In this document: piece after piece, positions 1 to 8,438 of the stretch
Numbering within the stretch: the first letter of the stretch is position 1
How the letters are laid out: every line of letters starts with the position of its first letter
Assembly: GCA_036015235.1 (NCBI GenBank)
Contig: CP107926.1
Span: forward strand, 6,385,501-6,449,500
From: Streptomyces sp. NBC_00433
GTDB taxonomy: Bacteria; Actinomycetota; Actinomycetes; Streptomycetales; Streptomycetaceae
Length of the DNA: 64,000 bases
Direction of reading: 5' to 3'
Position numbers and translations under genes: made by a program
The notes under the pieces: generated by a model
What the model saw: only the letters and a program-made list of their open reading frames with translations
Told to the model about the DNA's origin: nothing
Databases searched by the model: none

Positions 1-666
1 GAGGACTACCTCGACGTCTACGGGCACCTGCTGCGGCAGTCATCCGATCGGGTGATCCTGCACTGGCTCGGCCCGATGTTCGACTCCGCCCTCGCGGGGT
101 ATTGGGGCAGCGACGATCTCGACGCGGCTACCGAGGCCTTCCTCGACGTGATCGCGGCCCACCCCGACAAGGTGGACGGCGTGAAGATCTCGCTGCTCGA
201 CGCCCGGCGCGAGGTGGAGCTGCGGCGCCGCCTGCCCGAGGGGGTGCGCTGCTACACCGGCGACGACTTCAACTACCCCGAACTGATCGCCGGTGACGCG
301 GAGGGCTTCAGCCACGCCCTGCTCGGCATCTTCGACCCGCTCGCACCGCTGGCCGCGGCGGCGGTCAGCACTCTGGACACCGGGGACACCGACGGCTTCC
401 GGCAGCTCCTCGACCCGACGGTGGAGCTGTCCCGGCACCTTTTCTGCGCCCCGACGCGCTTCTACAAGACCGGTGTCGTGCTGCTCGCCTGGCTGGCCGG
501 CCACCAGCGGCACTTCACCATGGTCGGCGGGCTCCAGTCGGCGCGCTCGCTGCCGCACCTGGCGCGGGCGTACGAACTGGCCGACCAGGTGGGGCTCTTC
601 CCCGACCCCGGGCTCGCCGAGGCCCGGATGCGCGGGCTGCTGGCTCTGCACGGGGTGGACGCATGA
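1..666 (+). CDS. DUF993-type, dihydrodipicolinate-synthase-like protein (3' part only)
   Basis: The reading frame is already open at base 1, so the true start lies upstream of the window; 221 C-terminal residues are visible. The stretch VDGVKISLLDARREVELRR followed by CYTGDDFNYPELI fits the C-terminal half of the DUF993 proteins, which are annotated as relatives of dihydrodipicolinate synthase (a TIM-barrel aldolase fold). In the aldolase superfamily a lysine forms the Schiff base; K55 of the visible part (in GVKIS) sits in a plausible strand, but I cannot confirm its role. The stop overlaps the next gene's ATG (ATGA), so the two are probably cotranscribed with a sugar isomerase-like partner. 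That suggests carbohydrate or polyol catabolism; the substrate is unknown. Confidence 0.7.
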   Translation, partial: EDYLDVYGHLLRQSSDRVILHWLGPMFDSALAGYWGSDDLDAATEAFLDVIAAHPDKVDGVKISLLDARREVELRRRLPEGVRCYTGDDFNYPELIAGDAEGFSHALLGIFDPLAPLAAAAVSTLDTGDTDGFRQLLDPTVELSRHLFCAPTRFYKTGVVLLAWLAGHQRHFTMVGGLQSARSLPHLARAYELADQVGLFPDPGLAEARMRGLLALHGVDA

Positions 667-1508
667 CCGACACCGCGCCGCGGGACCTCACGCGGCTGAG
701 CATCAACCAGGAGACCGTCAAGCAGTGGTCGCTGCCCGAACTGGCCGTGGGATGCGCCGCCGCCGGGATCGGCTCGGTCGGCCTGTGGCGGGCGCCCGTC
801 CAGGAATACGGCGTGGACCGCACCGCCCGCCTGATGCGGGAGCACGGGCTCACCGTGACGTCGTTGTGCCGCGGCGGCTTCTTCACCGCGCGGGACCCGC
901 GGGAGCGGGCCAGGGCGCTCGACGACAACCGCGCGGCGATCGACGAGGCGGCGGCCCTGCACACCGGCACCCTCGTCCTGGTGTCCGGCGGACTGCCGGA
1001 CGGCGACCGGGACATCGCCGCGGCCAGGGAGCGGGTCGCCGACGCGCTCGCGGTTCTGGCGCCCTATGCCGCCGAGCGGGGGGTGAGGCTGGCTCTGGAG
1101 CCGCTGCACCCGATGTACGCGTCCGACCGGTGCGTGATCTCCACCCTCGGCCAGGCGCTGGACATTGCCGAGCGTTTTCCCGCAGAGCAGGTCGGTGTCG
1201 TCGTGGACACCTACCACCTGTGGTGGGACGACCTGGCGCCCGCGCACACCGTCCGCGCGGGCGAGGGCGCCAGGATCGCCTGCTTCCAGCTGGCCGACTG
1301 GGTCACCCCGCTGCCCGAGGGCGTGCTGCTGGGCCGGGGCCAGCTCGGCGACGGCTGCGTCGACCTGCGCGGATGGCGCCGGCGGGTGGACGCGGCCGGC
1401 TACGACGGAGCCGTCGAGGTGGAGATTTTCAACCCCGCCCTGTGGGCGCGGGACGGCGCGGAGGTCCTCGCGGAGGTAGCCGAGCGGTACGTCCTGCACG
1501 TCAGCTGA
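663..1508 (+). CDS. Sugar phosphate isomerase/epimerase-like TIM-barrel protein
   Basis: A 281-residue protein of the xylose-isomerase-like (AP endonuclease 2) superfamily. These enzymes use a divalent metal held by Glu, Asp and His residues at the mouth of a TIM barrel to isomerise or epimerise keto-sugars. Visible landmarks are LALEPLHPMY (metal Glu region, near residue 145), VVDTYHLWWDD (Asp and His, near 182-190) and VEVEIFNP near the end, where the last metal-binding Glu is expected. The start is the ATG overlapping the previous stop by four bases, so it is translationally coupled to the DUF993 gene. The length is normal for the family. The substrate cannot be deduced from sequence. Confidence 0.8.
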   Translation: MTDTAPRDLTRLSINQETVKQWSLPELAVGCAAAGIGSVGLWRAPVQEYGVDRTARLMREHGLTVTSLCRGGFFTARDPRERARALDDNRAAIDEAAALHTGTLVLVSGGLPDGDRDIAAARERVADALAVLAPYAAERGVRLALEPLHPMYASDRCVISTLGQALDIAERFPAEQVGVVVDTYHLWWDDLAPAHTVRAGEGARIACFQLADWVTPLPEGVLLGRGQLGDGCVDLRGWRRRVDAAGYDGAVEVEIFNPALWARDGAEVLAEVAERYVLHVS

Positions 1509-1652
1509 AAAAATCTTGAGAAATTTGGGGGTCGTAGGACAACCATGACGGCAGGTGGCCTGTCGTATATGGCATCACGGCTCCCGGGAGGGGTTTCAGG
1601 GAGCCGTAGGGGATACGCCCGAGGGGGGCTTCGGGGGTAGCAGGGGGAACGA

Positions 1653-1684
1653 GAGAGGGGCCCGGCGACTGCCGGGCCCCTCTC
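1653..1684. terminator. Perfect 14-bp stem hairpin
   Basis: Arms 1653-1666 and 1671-1684 are perfect inverted repeats around the 4-nt loop GACT. There is no U-tract, as is usual for strong terminators in streptomycetes. It lies 144 bases after the isomerase stop and 137 bases before the recD2 start, so it most likely ends the upstream operon. Confidence 0.7.
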
Positions 1685-1743
1685 CCGCGTTCCCGCCCGC
1701 TCCCACCGGCCGCCGAGCGCTTCGCCTGCCGCGGCGACGGGAG

Positions 1744-1752
1744 TTGTCCACA
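1744..1752 (+). promoter_or_regulatory. DnaA-box-like site upstream of recD2
   Basis: The 9-mer TTGTCCACA is the preferred DnaA box of Streptomyces. It lies 69 bases before the recD2 start. A single site may be chance, but similar boxes occur in front of ssbB and pepN in this window. The remainder of the 1509-1821 gap holds the hairpin at 1653-1684 and no gene I can support. Confidence 0.35.
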
Positions 1753-1821
1753 GGCCCGGGACACGGTGTCCGTGGCGGCCGGTACCTTCGGACCAGATCG
1801 ACTCGGGGAGGGAGGCCGGGC

Positions 1822-4041
1822 ATGACGGACACGGGACTCGCGGTGCTCGAAGGCGTCCTGGAGCGGATCACCTACGCCAACGAGGACAGCGGATACACGG
1901 TCGCGCGGGTGGACACCGGGCGCGGTTCCGACGACCTGCTGACGGTCGTCGGGGCGCTGCTGGGCGCGCAGCCCGGCGAGTCCCTGCGGATGCACGGCCG
2001 CTGGGGTTCGCATCCGCAGTACGGCAAGCAGTTCACCGTGGAGAATTACACGACCGTCCTGCCGGCCACCATCCAGGGCATACGCCGCTATCTGGGCTCG
2101 GGGCTGATCAAGGGCATCGGGCCGCGCATCGCCGAGCGCATCGTGGACCACTTCGGCACCGGCACCCTGGACGTCATCGAGGGTGAGCCGAAGCGCCTGG
2201 TCGAGGTGCCGGGCCTCGGGCCGAAGCGCACCAAGCTGATCGCCGCCGCCTGGGAGGAGCAGAAGGCGATCAAGGAGGTGATGGTCTTCCTGCAGGGCGT
2301 GGGGGTGTCCACATCCATCGCGGTGCGGATCTACAAGGGCTACGGCGACGCGTCGATCTCGGTCGTGAAGAACCAGCCGTACCGCCTGGCCGCCGAGGTG
2401 TGGGGCATCGGCTTCCTGACCGCGGACCGGATCGCCCAGGCCGTCGGGATACCGCACGACAGCCCCGAGCGGGCGAAGGCCGGGCTGCAGTATGCGCTGT
2501 CGCAGGCGACCGACAGCGGAAACTGCTTCCTGCCGCAGGAGCGGCTGATCGCCGACGCGGTCAAGCTGCTCCAGGTGGACACCGGCCTGGTGATCGACTG
2601 CCTGGGCGAGCTGGCCGAGGAGGAGGGCGTGGTCCGGGAGAGCGTGCCCGCCCCCGACGGGGACGGCGAGCCGGTCACCGCGGTCTATCTGGTGCCCTTC
2701 CACCGCGCCGAGATATCGCTCGCGGCGCAGGTGAAGCGGCTGCTGCACGGCCCCGAGGACCGGCTGCCGGCCTTCAGGGACGTCGAGTGGGACAAGGCGC
2801 TGAGCTGGCTGGCCGGCCGGACCGGCGCCGATCTCGCCCCCGAGCAGCAGCAGGCGGTCCGGCTGGCGCTGACCGAGAAGGTCGCCGTCCTCACCGGCGG
2901 CCCCGGCTGCGGCAAGTCCTTCACGGTGCGCTCCGTGGTCACGCTGGCCCGAGCGAAGAAGGCCAAGGTGGTGCTTGCGGCACCCACCGGGCGGGCTGCG
3001 AAAAGGCTGTCGGAGCTGACCGGCGCCGAGGCGTCCACGGTGCACCGGCTGCTGGAACTGAAGCCCGGCGGGGACGCCGCGTACGACAGGGACCGACCGC
3101 TCGACGCGGACCTGGTGGTGGTCGACGAGGCCTCCATGCTGGACCTGCTGCTGGCGAACAAGCTGGTCAAGGCGGTGCCGCCGGGCGCTCACCTGCTGTT
3201 CGTGGGGGACGTGGACCAGTTGCCGAGCGTCGGGGCCGGCGAGGTGCTGCGCGACCTGCTGGCGGCGGACAGCCCGGTGCCCGCGGTGCGGCTGACCCGG
3301 ATCTTCCGCCAGGCGCAGCAGTCCGGGGTGGTCACCAACGCCCACCGGATCAATTCCGGGCTGCCGCCGGTCACCCAGGGCCTGCCCGACTTCTTCCTCT
3401 TCGCCGAGGAGGACTCCGAGGAGGCGGGCCGGCTCACCGTGGACGTGGTCGCCCGACGTATCCCCGCCAAATTCGGCCTCGACCCCAGGCGGGACGTCCA
3501 GGTGCTGACCCCCATGCACCGCGGCCCCGCAGGCGCCGGTGCGCTCAACGGCCTGCTCCAGCAGGCCGTCACCCCGGCGCGCCCCGATCTGCCGGAGCGC
3601 AGATTCGGCGGCCGGACGTTCCGGGTGGGCGACAAGGTCACGCAGATCCGGAACAACTATGACAAGGGCGCCAACGGCGTCTTCAACGGCACCGTGGGTG
3701 TGGTCACCGCCCTGGACGCCGTCGAGCAGCGGCTCACCGTGCACACCGACGAGGACGAGGAGATCGGGTACGACTTCGACGAGCTGGACGAGCTGGCCCA
3801 CGCCTACGCGGTGACCATCCACCGCTCGCAGGGCAGCGAGTATCCGGCGGTGGTGATCCCCGTCACCACAGGGGCGTGGATGATGCTCCAGCGCAACCTG
3901 CTCTATACGGCTGTGACCAGGGCGAAGCGCCTGGTGGTCCTGGTCGGCTCGCGGCGGGCGATCGGGCAGGCGGTGCGCACCGTGTCGGCCGGCCGGCGCT
4001 TCACAGCCCTCGACCACCGGCTCTCCGGAGGCGCAAAATAG
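1822..4041 (+). CDS. recD2: RecD2-type ATP-dependent 5'-3' DNA helicase
   Basis: A 739-residue SF1B helicase. The N-terminal part holds an OB-like segment and helix-hairpin-helix repeats (around residues 90-200: GLIKGIGPRIAERI, VPGLGPKRT, VWGIGFLTADRIA) that mark the RecD2 type, which works without RecBC. The motor carries Walker A GGPGCGKSF (about 357-366), Walker B VVDEASM (about 433-439), and a C-terminal UvrD-like segment with YAVTIHRSQGSEYP (about 660), the SH3-bearing 2B domain and final motif. RecD2 acts in DNA repair and replication-fork processing. An in-frame upstream extension to 1555 exists, but ATG 1822 is preceded by GGGAGGGAGG at good spacing and matches the family's length, so I chose it. 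Confidence 0.92.
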   Translation: MTDTGLAVLEGVLERITYANEDSGYTVARVDTGRGSDDLLTVVGALLGAQPGESLRMHGRWGSHPQYGKQFTVENYTTVLPATIQGIRRYLGSGLIKGIGPRIAERIVDHFGTGTLDVIEGEPKRLVEVPGLGPKRTKLIAAAWEEQKAIKEVMVFLQGVGVSTSIAVRIYKGYGDASISVVKNQPYRLAAEVWGIGFLTADRIAQAVGIPHDSPERAKAGLQYALSQATDSGNCFLPQERLIADAVKLLQVDTGLVIDCLGELAEEEGVVRESVPAPDGDGEPVTAVYLVPFHRAEISLAAQVKRLLHGPEDRLPAFRDVEWDKALSWLAGRTGADLAPEQQQAVRLALTEKVAVLTGGPGCGKSFTVRSVVTLARAKKAKVVLAAPTGRAAKRLSELTGAEASTVHRLLELKPGGDAAYDRDRPLDADLVVVDEASMLDLLLANKLVKAVPPGAHLLFVGDVDQLPSVGAGEVLRDLLAADSPVPAVRLTRIFRQAQQSGVVTNAHRINSGLPPVTQGLPDFFLFAEEDSEEAGRLTVDVVARRIPAKFGLDPRRDVQVLTPMHRGPAGAGALNGLLQQAVTPARPDLPERRFGGRTFRVGDKVTQIRNNYDKGANGVFNGTVGVVTALDAVEQRLTVHTDEDEEIGYDFDELDELAHAYAVTIHRSQGSEYPAVVIPVTTGAWMMLQRNLLYTAVTRAKRLVVLVGSRRAIGQAVRTVSAGRRFTALDHRLSGGAK

Positions 4042-4165
4042 GCACTGCGTGCCACTTTTCGGCCCGATGGCCGACCCCGAGTGCACGCGTGCGTGCCAAA
4101 TGGGGGACAGTGGACGTAGTCAGGGCACCTCGAAGAAGAGGCAAAACCGTCGGTGAGGGAATGAC

Positions 4166-5455
4166 GTGAGCGACAACTCTGTAGTACTGCGGTATGGGGA
4201 CAGCGAGCACAGTTACCCGGTGGTTGACAGCACGGTCGGCGACAAGGGCTTCGACATCGGCAGGCTGCGCGCCGATACGGGCCTGGTGACGCTCGACAGC
4301 GGTTACGGCAACACCGCGGCCTACAAGTCCGCGATCACGTTCCTCGATGGCGAAGAGGGCATCCTTCGCTACCGCGGTTATCCGATCGAGCAGGTCGCCG
4401 AGCGCGGCACCTTCCTTGAGACCGCCTACCTGCTGATCAACGGCGAACTGCCGACGGTCGACGAGCTGGCGGAATTCAAGGGCGAGATCACCCAGCACAC
4501 CCTTCTGCACGAAGACGTCAAACGGTTCTACGACGGCTTCCCGCGCGACGCCCACCCGATGGCGATGCTGTCGTCCGTGGTCAGCGCGCTGTCGACGTTC
4601 TACCAGGACAGCCACAACCCGTTCGACCCCGAGCAGCGCCACCTGTCCACGATCCGGCTGCTCGCCAAGCTGCCGACGATCGCGGCGTACGCGTACAAGA
4701 AGTCCGTCGGCCAGCCGGTGGTCTACCCGCGCAACGACCTCGGCTATGTCGAGAACTTCCTGCGGATGACCTTCTCCGTGCCGGCCGAGGAGTACCAGCT
4801 CGACCCGGTCGTGGTCAGCGCGCTGGACAAGCTGTTCATCCTGCACGCGGACCACGAGCAGAACTGCTCGACCTCCACGGTCCGCCTGGTGGGCTCCTCG
4901 CAGGCGAACCAGTTCGCCTCGATCTCGGCCGGCATCAGCGCGCTGTGGGGCCCGCTGCACGGCGGGGCCAACCAGTCGGTGCTCGAGATGCTCGAAGGCA
5001 TCCAGGCGAGCGGCGGCGACGTGGACTCCTTCATCCGCAAGGTGAAGAACAAGGAGGACGGCGTCAAGCTGATGGGCTTCGGGCACCGCGTCTACAAGAA
5101 CTTCGACCCCCGGGCGAAGATCATCAAGGCCGCGGCGCACGATGTCCTCTCCGCGCTGGGCAAGTCCGACGAGCTGCTGGACATCGCCCTGAAGCTGGAG
5201 GAGCACGCGCTCAGCGACGACTACTTCGTCTCCCGCAAGCTCTACCCGAACGTGGACTTCTACACAGGTCTGATCTACCGCGCGATGGGCTTCCCGACCA
5301 GCATGTTCACCGTGCTGTTCGCCATCGGCCGGCTGCCCGGCTGGATCGCCCAGTGGCACGAGATGATCAAGGAGCCCGGCTCCCGGATCGGCCGCCCGCG
5401 GCAGATCTACACGGGTGTCGAGATCCGCGACTACGTCTCGGTCGAGGCCCGCTGA
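4166..5455 (+). CDS. citA: Citrate synthase
   Basis: A 429-residue hexameric-type (type II) citrate synthase, catalysing oxaloacetate + acetyl-CoA to citrate + CoA, the entry step of the TCA cycle, in the cytosol. The catalytic landmarks are WGPLHGGANQ (first active-site His, about residue 265) and GFGHRVYKNFDPRA (second His about 308), with the active-site Asp further on in the NVDFYTG region. The N-terminal zinc-finger-like or beta domain YRGYPIEQVAE is typical of actinobacterial enzymes. The start is GTG 4166, preceded by GAGGGA; an out-of-frame ATG lies 5 bases upstream. It reads as a stand-alone gene, 124 bases after recD2, and is followed by a strong hairpin. Confidence 0.96.
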   Translation: MSDNSVVLRYGDSEHSYPVVDSTVGDKGFDIGRLRADTGLVTLDSGYGNTAAYKSAITFLDGEEGILRYRGYPIEQVAERGTFLETAYLLINGELPTVDELAEFKGEITQHTLLHEDVKRFYDGFPRDAHPMAMLSSVVSALSTFYQDSHNPFDPEQRHLSTIRLLAKLPTIAAYAYKKSVGQPVVYPRNDLGYVENFLRMTFSVPAEEYQLDPVVVSALDKLFILHADHEQNCSTSTVRLVGSSQANQFASISAGISALWGPLHGGANQSVLEMLEGIQASGGDVDSFIRKVKNKEDGVKLMGFGHRVYKNFDPRAKIIKAAAHDVLSALGKSDELLDIALKLEEHALSDDYFVSRKLYPNVDFYTGLIYRAMGFPTSMFTVLFAIGRLPGWIAQWHEMIKEPGSRIGRPRQIYTGVEIRDYVSVEAR

Positions 5456-5459
5456 CAGA

Positions 5460-5500
5460 GCCGGTCGCCTGCGCGCCGCCCCGGCCCGCAGGCGACCGGC
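5460..5500. terminator. Terminator hairpin after citrate synthase
   Basis: Perfect 14-bp inverted repeat (5460-5473 and 5487-5500) around a 13-nt loop, starting five bases after the citrate synthase stop codon. It is the probable transcription terminator. Confidence 0.75.
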
Positions 5501-5512
5501 AGCACATAAGGA

Positions 5513-5591
5513 AGCGCCCCGCGCTGGATCCCCCCACGGGTCCGGCACGGGGCGCTCCCCGTTCCCCGGAACGGATCCCCCCACGGGTCCG
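5513..5591. repeat. Nested hairpin with 19-bp direct repeat
   Basis: A 19-bp unit beginning GGATCCCCCCACGGG occurs twice without mismatch (5526-5544 and 5573-5591). Each copy can fold on itself (GGATCC against GGGTCC with one G-T pair). The first copy is enclosed by a perfect 9-bp inverted repeat, AGCGCCCCG (5513-5521) and CGGGGCGCT (5548-5556), giving a nested stem. A further 7-bp stem GGACCGT/ACGGTCC occurs at 5686-5707. The 445-base gap 5456-5900 therefore holds structured non-coding DNA and no gene that I can support. Confidence 0.6.
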
Positions 5592-5900
5592 CCCGGGCGC
5601 TTGTGGCGACTGCGCCGTTGCCGGGACGAAAACGGCCCGGGAGGGCCGCTCAAGCTCCCCGGGTATCGCCCCGGCGACGCCTTCCGGACCGTCCCCCAAG
5701 ACGGTCCGTCCTACAGCCCCCCACCGGCTCCACCGGGAGCGCGGCGCTCAAGACATAAGACCCGCCAACCACTGTAATGGTTACGTTCCCCGCTATGTGA
5801 TCTACGTCTCTTCGCGAAGGCTGTTTCCGCAGGCTACCCCGCTCGCGGCCGGTTCGGGGGGATCCCGTAGCGTGCTGTCTCTTCTTGAGGGGCGGAGCAG

Positions 5901-6650
5901 ATGGCACAGAGCGCGGCAGCGGTGCGCAATATCGTCGTGACCGGTGGCGGCACGGGCATCGGGCGGGCCGTCTCGCTGCGCTTCGCCGCGGACGGTCACC
6001 GGGTCACGATCGTCGGCCGCCGCCGCGAGGTGCTGCACGCGACCGTCGAGGAGATCCGGGCGGAGCACGGGCTGGACATCACACCGGTGGTCTGCGACCT
6101 GGCGGACCCCGACGACGTCGAGGCCGCGCTGTCGCAGCTGCCCGACCGGGTGGACGTGCTGGTGAACAACGCGGGCAGCCGCGAGCTGGCGGTCGGTGCG
6201 GGCCCGCACGGGATGCTGGCGCGCTGGCGCGGGGACTTCGAGCGCAATGTGCTCACCGCGGTCCTGATCACCGAGTCGCTCCGTGACCGCTTCAGCACCG
6301 ACAGCGGCCGGGTCGTGACGGTGACCTCGGTGGCCGCGCTGCGCGGCGGCGGCTCGTACGGCGCCTCGAAGGCCGCCCTGCACGCCTGGAACCACTCGCT
6401 CGCCGCACAACTCGGCCCGCAGGGGGTGACCTGCAACATCGTGGCGCCCGGCACGGTCGCCGGCACCGAATTCTTCGGCTCGCGGCTCAATGACGCGGAG
6501 CTGACCCGGCGGGCGGGCCGGACCCTCGTCGGGCGGGTCGGCCGCCCTGCGGACGTCGCCGCCGCGGTGCTCTTCCTCGCCTCGCCGGAGGCGGGCTTCA
6601 TCACCGGCGAGATCCTGCAGTGCAACGGCGGCGAACTCCTCGGCCGCTGA
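5901..6650 (+). CDS. Short-chain dehydrogenase/reductase
   Basis: A 249-residue classical SDR. The N-terminal Rossmann fold shows the glycine motif TGGGTGIG (residues 14-21), the NNAG motif (about 89-92), the catalytic Ser in VTSVAAL (about 139), and YGASK (about 151-155) with the catalytic Tyr and Lys. An Arg pair after strand 2 (GRRRE) favours NADP(H) over NAD(H). The C-terminus ITGEILQCNGG is standard for FabG-like enzymes. The length is normal. The start ATG follows GGGGCGGAG. It stands alone, so the substrate cannot be deduced; FabG-like ketoreductase activity is possible. Confidence 0.88.
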   Translation: MAQSAAAVRNIVVTGGGTGIGRAVSLRFAADGHRVTIVGRRREVLHATVEEIRAEHGLDITPVVCDLADPDDVEAALSQLPDRVDVLVNNAGSRELAVGAGPHGMLARWRGDFERNVLTAVLITESLRDRFSTDSGRVVTVTSVAALRGGGSYGASKAALHAWNHSLAAQLGPQGVTCNIVAPGTVAGTEFFGSRLNDAELTRRAGRTLVGRVGRPADVAAAVLFLASPEAGFITGEILQCNGGELLGR

Positions 6651-6667
6651 CGCCCCGGCCGCCGGGA

Positions 6668-6686
6668 GCACCGTCCGGCACGGTGC
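6668..6686. terminator. Short hairpin after the SDR gene
   Basis: GCACCGT and ACGGTGC form a 7-bp stem with loop CCGGC, 17 bases past the SDR stop. It is a plausible terminator; the stem is shorter than others in the window. Confidence 0.45.
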
Positions 6687-6853
6687 ATCCCCCGGGCGGT
6701 GGCCCGCAGTTGGCCGTACTACCTGAGGAGTAGCCCCGCTGGGCCCTCAGGATGAGCTTTCCGGTGAATCGGCTGAAGCGCGGTTAACCCGCTTGCCGTC
6801 CCTGCCCGCCGCTGTCAGCGTTGGATAAAGGGGAGGGGAAGAGGGGCGGTGGG

Positions 6854-7660
6854 ATGGACGTTGCACTGAGTGTGTCGTCACTTGACTTCACCTCCGGGCT
6901 CGCCGAGTACCTGAGAGGTGGCCACGTCGTCTGGGCGTACGCGCTGCTGGGCGCGACCACGGCCCCGCCGCTCGTACCCAACTCAGTGCTGCTCGTGACC
7001 GGCGGCGTCATGGCCGCAGAAGGGCATCTGAACCTCGCGCTGGTGCTGCTCGTCGTGGCCGGCAGCGCGGTCTTCGGCGACCTCGTGATCCGCCGGATAG
7101 GGCAGGCGCTCAGCTCCCGCGTGCTGAACCGCATGCACCGCAGGCCGCGCCGCGAGGCACTGCTGAGGTGGACCGCGCTGCGCATCCAGCGCCACGGTGT
7201 GCCCTTCATCATCGGAGTGCGGTTCCTGCCGAGCGGCCGGATCATCGGCGGTCTCGCGGCGGGCATCATGCGCTATCCAGCGCGCCGCTACGCGGTCGGC
7301 GCGGGCGTGGCCGAGGCGGTCTGGGCCTCGTACTCGGTCGGAGCCGGCTACATCAGCGGCCGTGCCGCGTCGAATTCGTTCTACGCGCTGTCCCTGGGGC
7401 TCGGCATCTCCCTGCTGGTCGCCGCGATCGGCACCCTGGCCCAATGGGCCTCACGGGCCAGGGAGCGCCGTCAGGGCGGCGGTGCGGCGCGACCCTCGGC
7501 CGTGGTGGCGGCCTCCTTCGCCGGTGAGAGCAGGCCGTCGGCCGTCCGCTCGACCGCACCGCCGGGGAAGGGCGGCCGACCGGCGATCGGACCGCCCGCG
7601 CGGTCCAGGGACGGCCACGACGAGCCGTTCAGCTGCCCCTCGGCAGGGCGCGAGAAGTAG
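6854..7660 (+). CDS. DedA family (VTT domain) membrane protein
   Basis: A 268-residue integral membrane protein of the DedA/SNARE-associated family. The landmark is the stretch GVRFLPSGRIIGGLAAGIMR (about residues 118-137), equivalent to the conserved F-x-P-x-x-R segment of DedA proteins, followed by two hydrophobic C-terminal segments. DedA proteins are thought to translocate lipids or act in envelope homeostasis and proton-motive-force maintenance. ATG 6854 is chosen over the in-frame TTG at 6821 because a GGGGAGGGG-type ribosome site lies just before it. The last 60 residues are a basic, disordered-looking tail. It converges on tetR with one base between the stop codons. Confidence 0.8.
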   Translation: MDVALSVSSLDFTSGLAEYLRGGHVVWAYALLGATTAPPLVPNSVLLVTGGVMAAEGHLNLALVLLVVAGSAVFGDLVIRRIGQALSSRVLNRMHRRPRREALLRWTALRIQRHGVPFIIGVRFLPSGRIIGGLAAGIMRYPARRYAVGAGVAEAVWASYSVGAGYISGRAASNSFYALSLGLGISLLVAAIGTLAQWASRARERRQGGGAARPSAVVAASFAGESRPSAVRSTAPPGKGGRPAIGPPARSRDGHDEPFSCPSAGREK

Positions 7661-7661
7661 C

Positions 7662-8324
7662 TCAGGCCGCCCCCGCGGGGGCGGCCGTCCCGTCGGCCGT
7701 GACCGGCCCGGTGCCGACGTAGGGCGCGAGATAGCGGAAGAGCATGCCCTTCATCTCGCCGGCGTAGGCGGTGCGCTCCTCACCGTCGCTCTGCACGATC
7801 AGGTCGAGCGCGGCCTTGAACATCGCGAAGGACATCTCGGCGATCAGCGTGCGCTCGACGGTCGACAGCGACGGCTGCCGCAGGGCCAGCAGCCCGGACA
7901 CGCCGTCGAGGAGTGTGGCGTGGAGCGTGTCGTGCTCCTCGGCGACCTTGCCCGGTGCGTCGGGCCCCTTGATCAGGGCGAGGAAGGCGGGGTTGGCGCA
8001 GTTGAACTCGACGAAGGGGTCGGCGACCGCGTCGATGAGCTGGTCGAGTGGCAGCCGGGCGTTCTCCGCGGTGAAGACGCGCCCGTGCGCCTCCTCCATC
8101 TGCTTGATCAGCTGGCCGCCGAGCTCCACGGCGATGGCTTCCTTGTTCGGGAAGAACTGGTAGAGCGTGCCCGGTGACACGCCGGCCTCGCGCGCGATCG
8201 CGTTGGTGCTTGAGGCCGTGTAGCCCAGCTTGCAGAACACGCTGGCGGCGGCCTGGAGCAGCTGGTTGATACGCCGCTCGCCGCGCGCCTGGCGCCGCCT
8301 CGGCCTCTCGTCCGCCTCGGACAC
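7662..8324 (-). CDS. TetR family repressor, probable regulator of the MMPL exporter
   Basis: A 220-residue TetR/AcrR regulator. The N-terminal HTH shows AREAGVSPGTLYQFFPNKEA (recognition helix region); the C-terminal ligand-binding part is unassigned. I start it at GTG 8324, preceded by GGGAG at eight bases. The longer frame from ATG 8369 would run through the palindromic operator at 8361-8385 and adds a non-family N-terminus. It is divergent from the MMPL transporter gene, which is the usual layout for a local repressor of an efflux pump. The ligand is unknown. Confidence 0.88.
   Translation of the reverse strand: MSEADERPRRRQARGERRINQLLQAAASVFCKLGYTASSTNAIAREAGVSPGTLYQFFPNKEAIAVELGGQLIKQMEEAHGRVFTAENARLPLDQLIDAVADPFVEFNCANPAFLALIKGPDAPGKVAEEHDTLHATLLDGVSGLLALRQPSLSTVERTLIAEMSFAMFKAALDLIVQSDGEERTAYAGEMKGMLFRYLAPYVGTGPVTADGTAAPAGAA
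7665..7686. terminator. 22-bp perfect palindrome between convergent dedA and tetR
   Basis: Bases 7665-7686 are a perfect 22-bp palindrome made only of G and C, within the last codons of tetR (encoding Ala/Pro/Gly) and directly after the dedA stop at 7660. It probably works as a bidirectional terminator for the two converging genes. Confidence 0.6.
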
Positions 8325-8360
8325 GTGTACTCCCAGGGGGGATTGACAAACGCGAGTGCC

Positions 8361-8385
8361 CGCTCGCATTCTTGAAATGCGAGCG
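8361..8385. promoter_or_regulatory. Operator palindrome in the tetR-MMPL divergent promoter region
   Basis: CGCTCGCATT (8361-8370) and AATGCGAGCG (8376-8385) form a perfect 10-bp inverted repeat with a 5-bp spacer. It lies between the divergent tetR (start 8324) and the MMPL gene (start 8439). Size and position fit a TetR operator controlling both directions. Confidence 0.8.
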
Positions 8386-8438
8386 GTCGTTCGTGTTTGT
8401 GATTTTATGTCGTTCTAGGGGGAGAGGACACCTCTGTC

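Noticed and set aside
1501..4086. Long minus-strand open frame opposite recD2
   Set aside because: No recognisable domains; its codon pattern is the mirror of the RecD2 frame.
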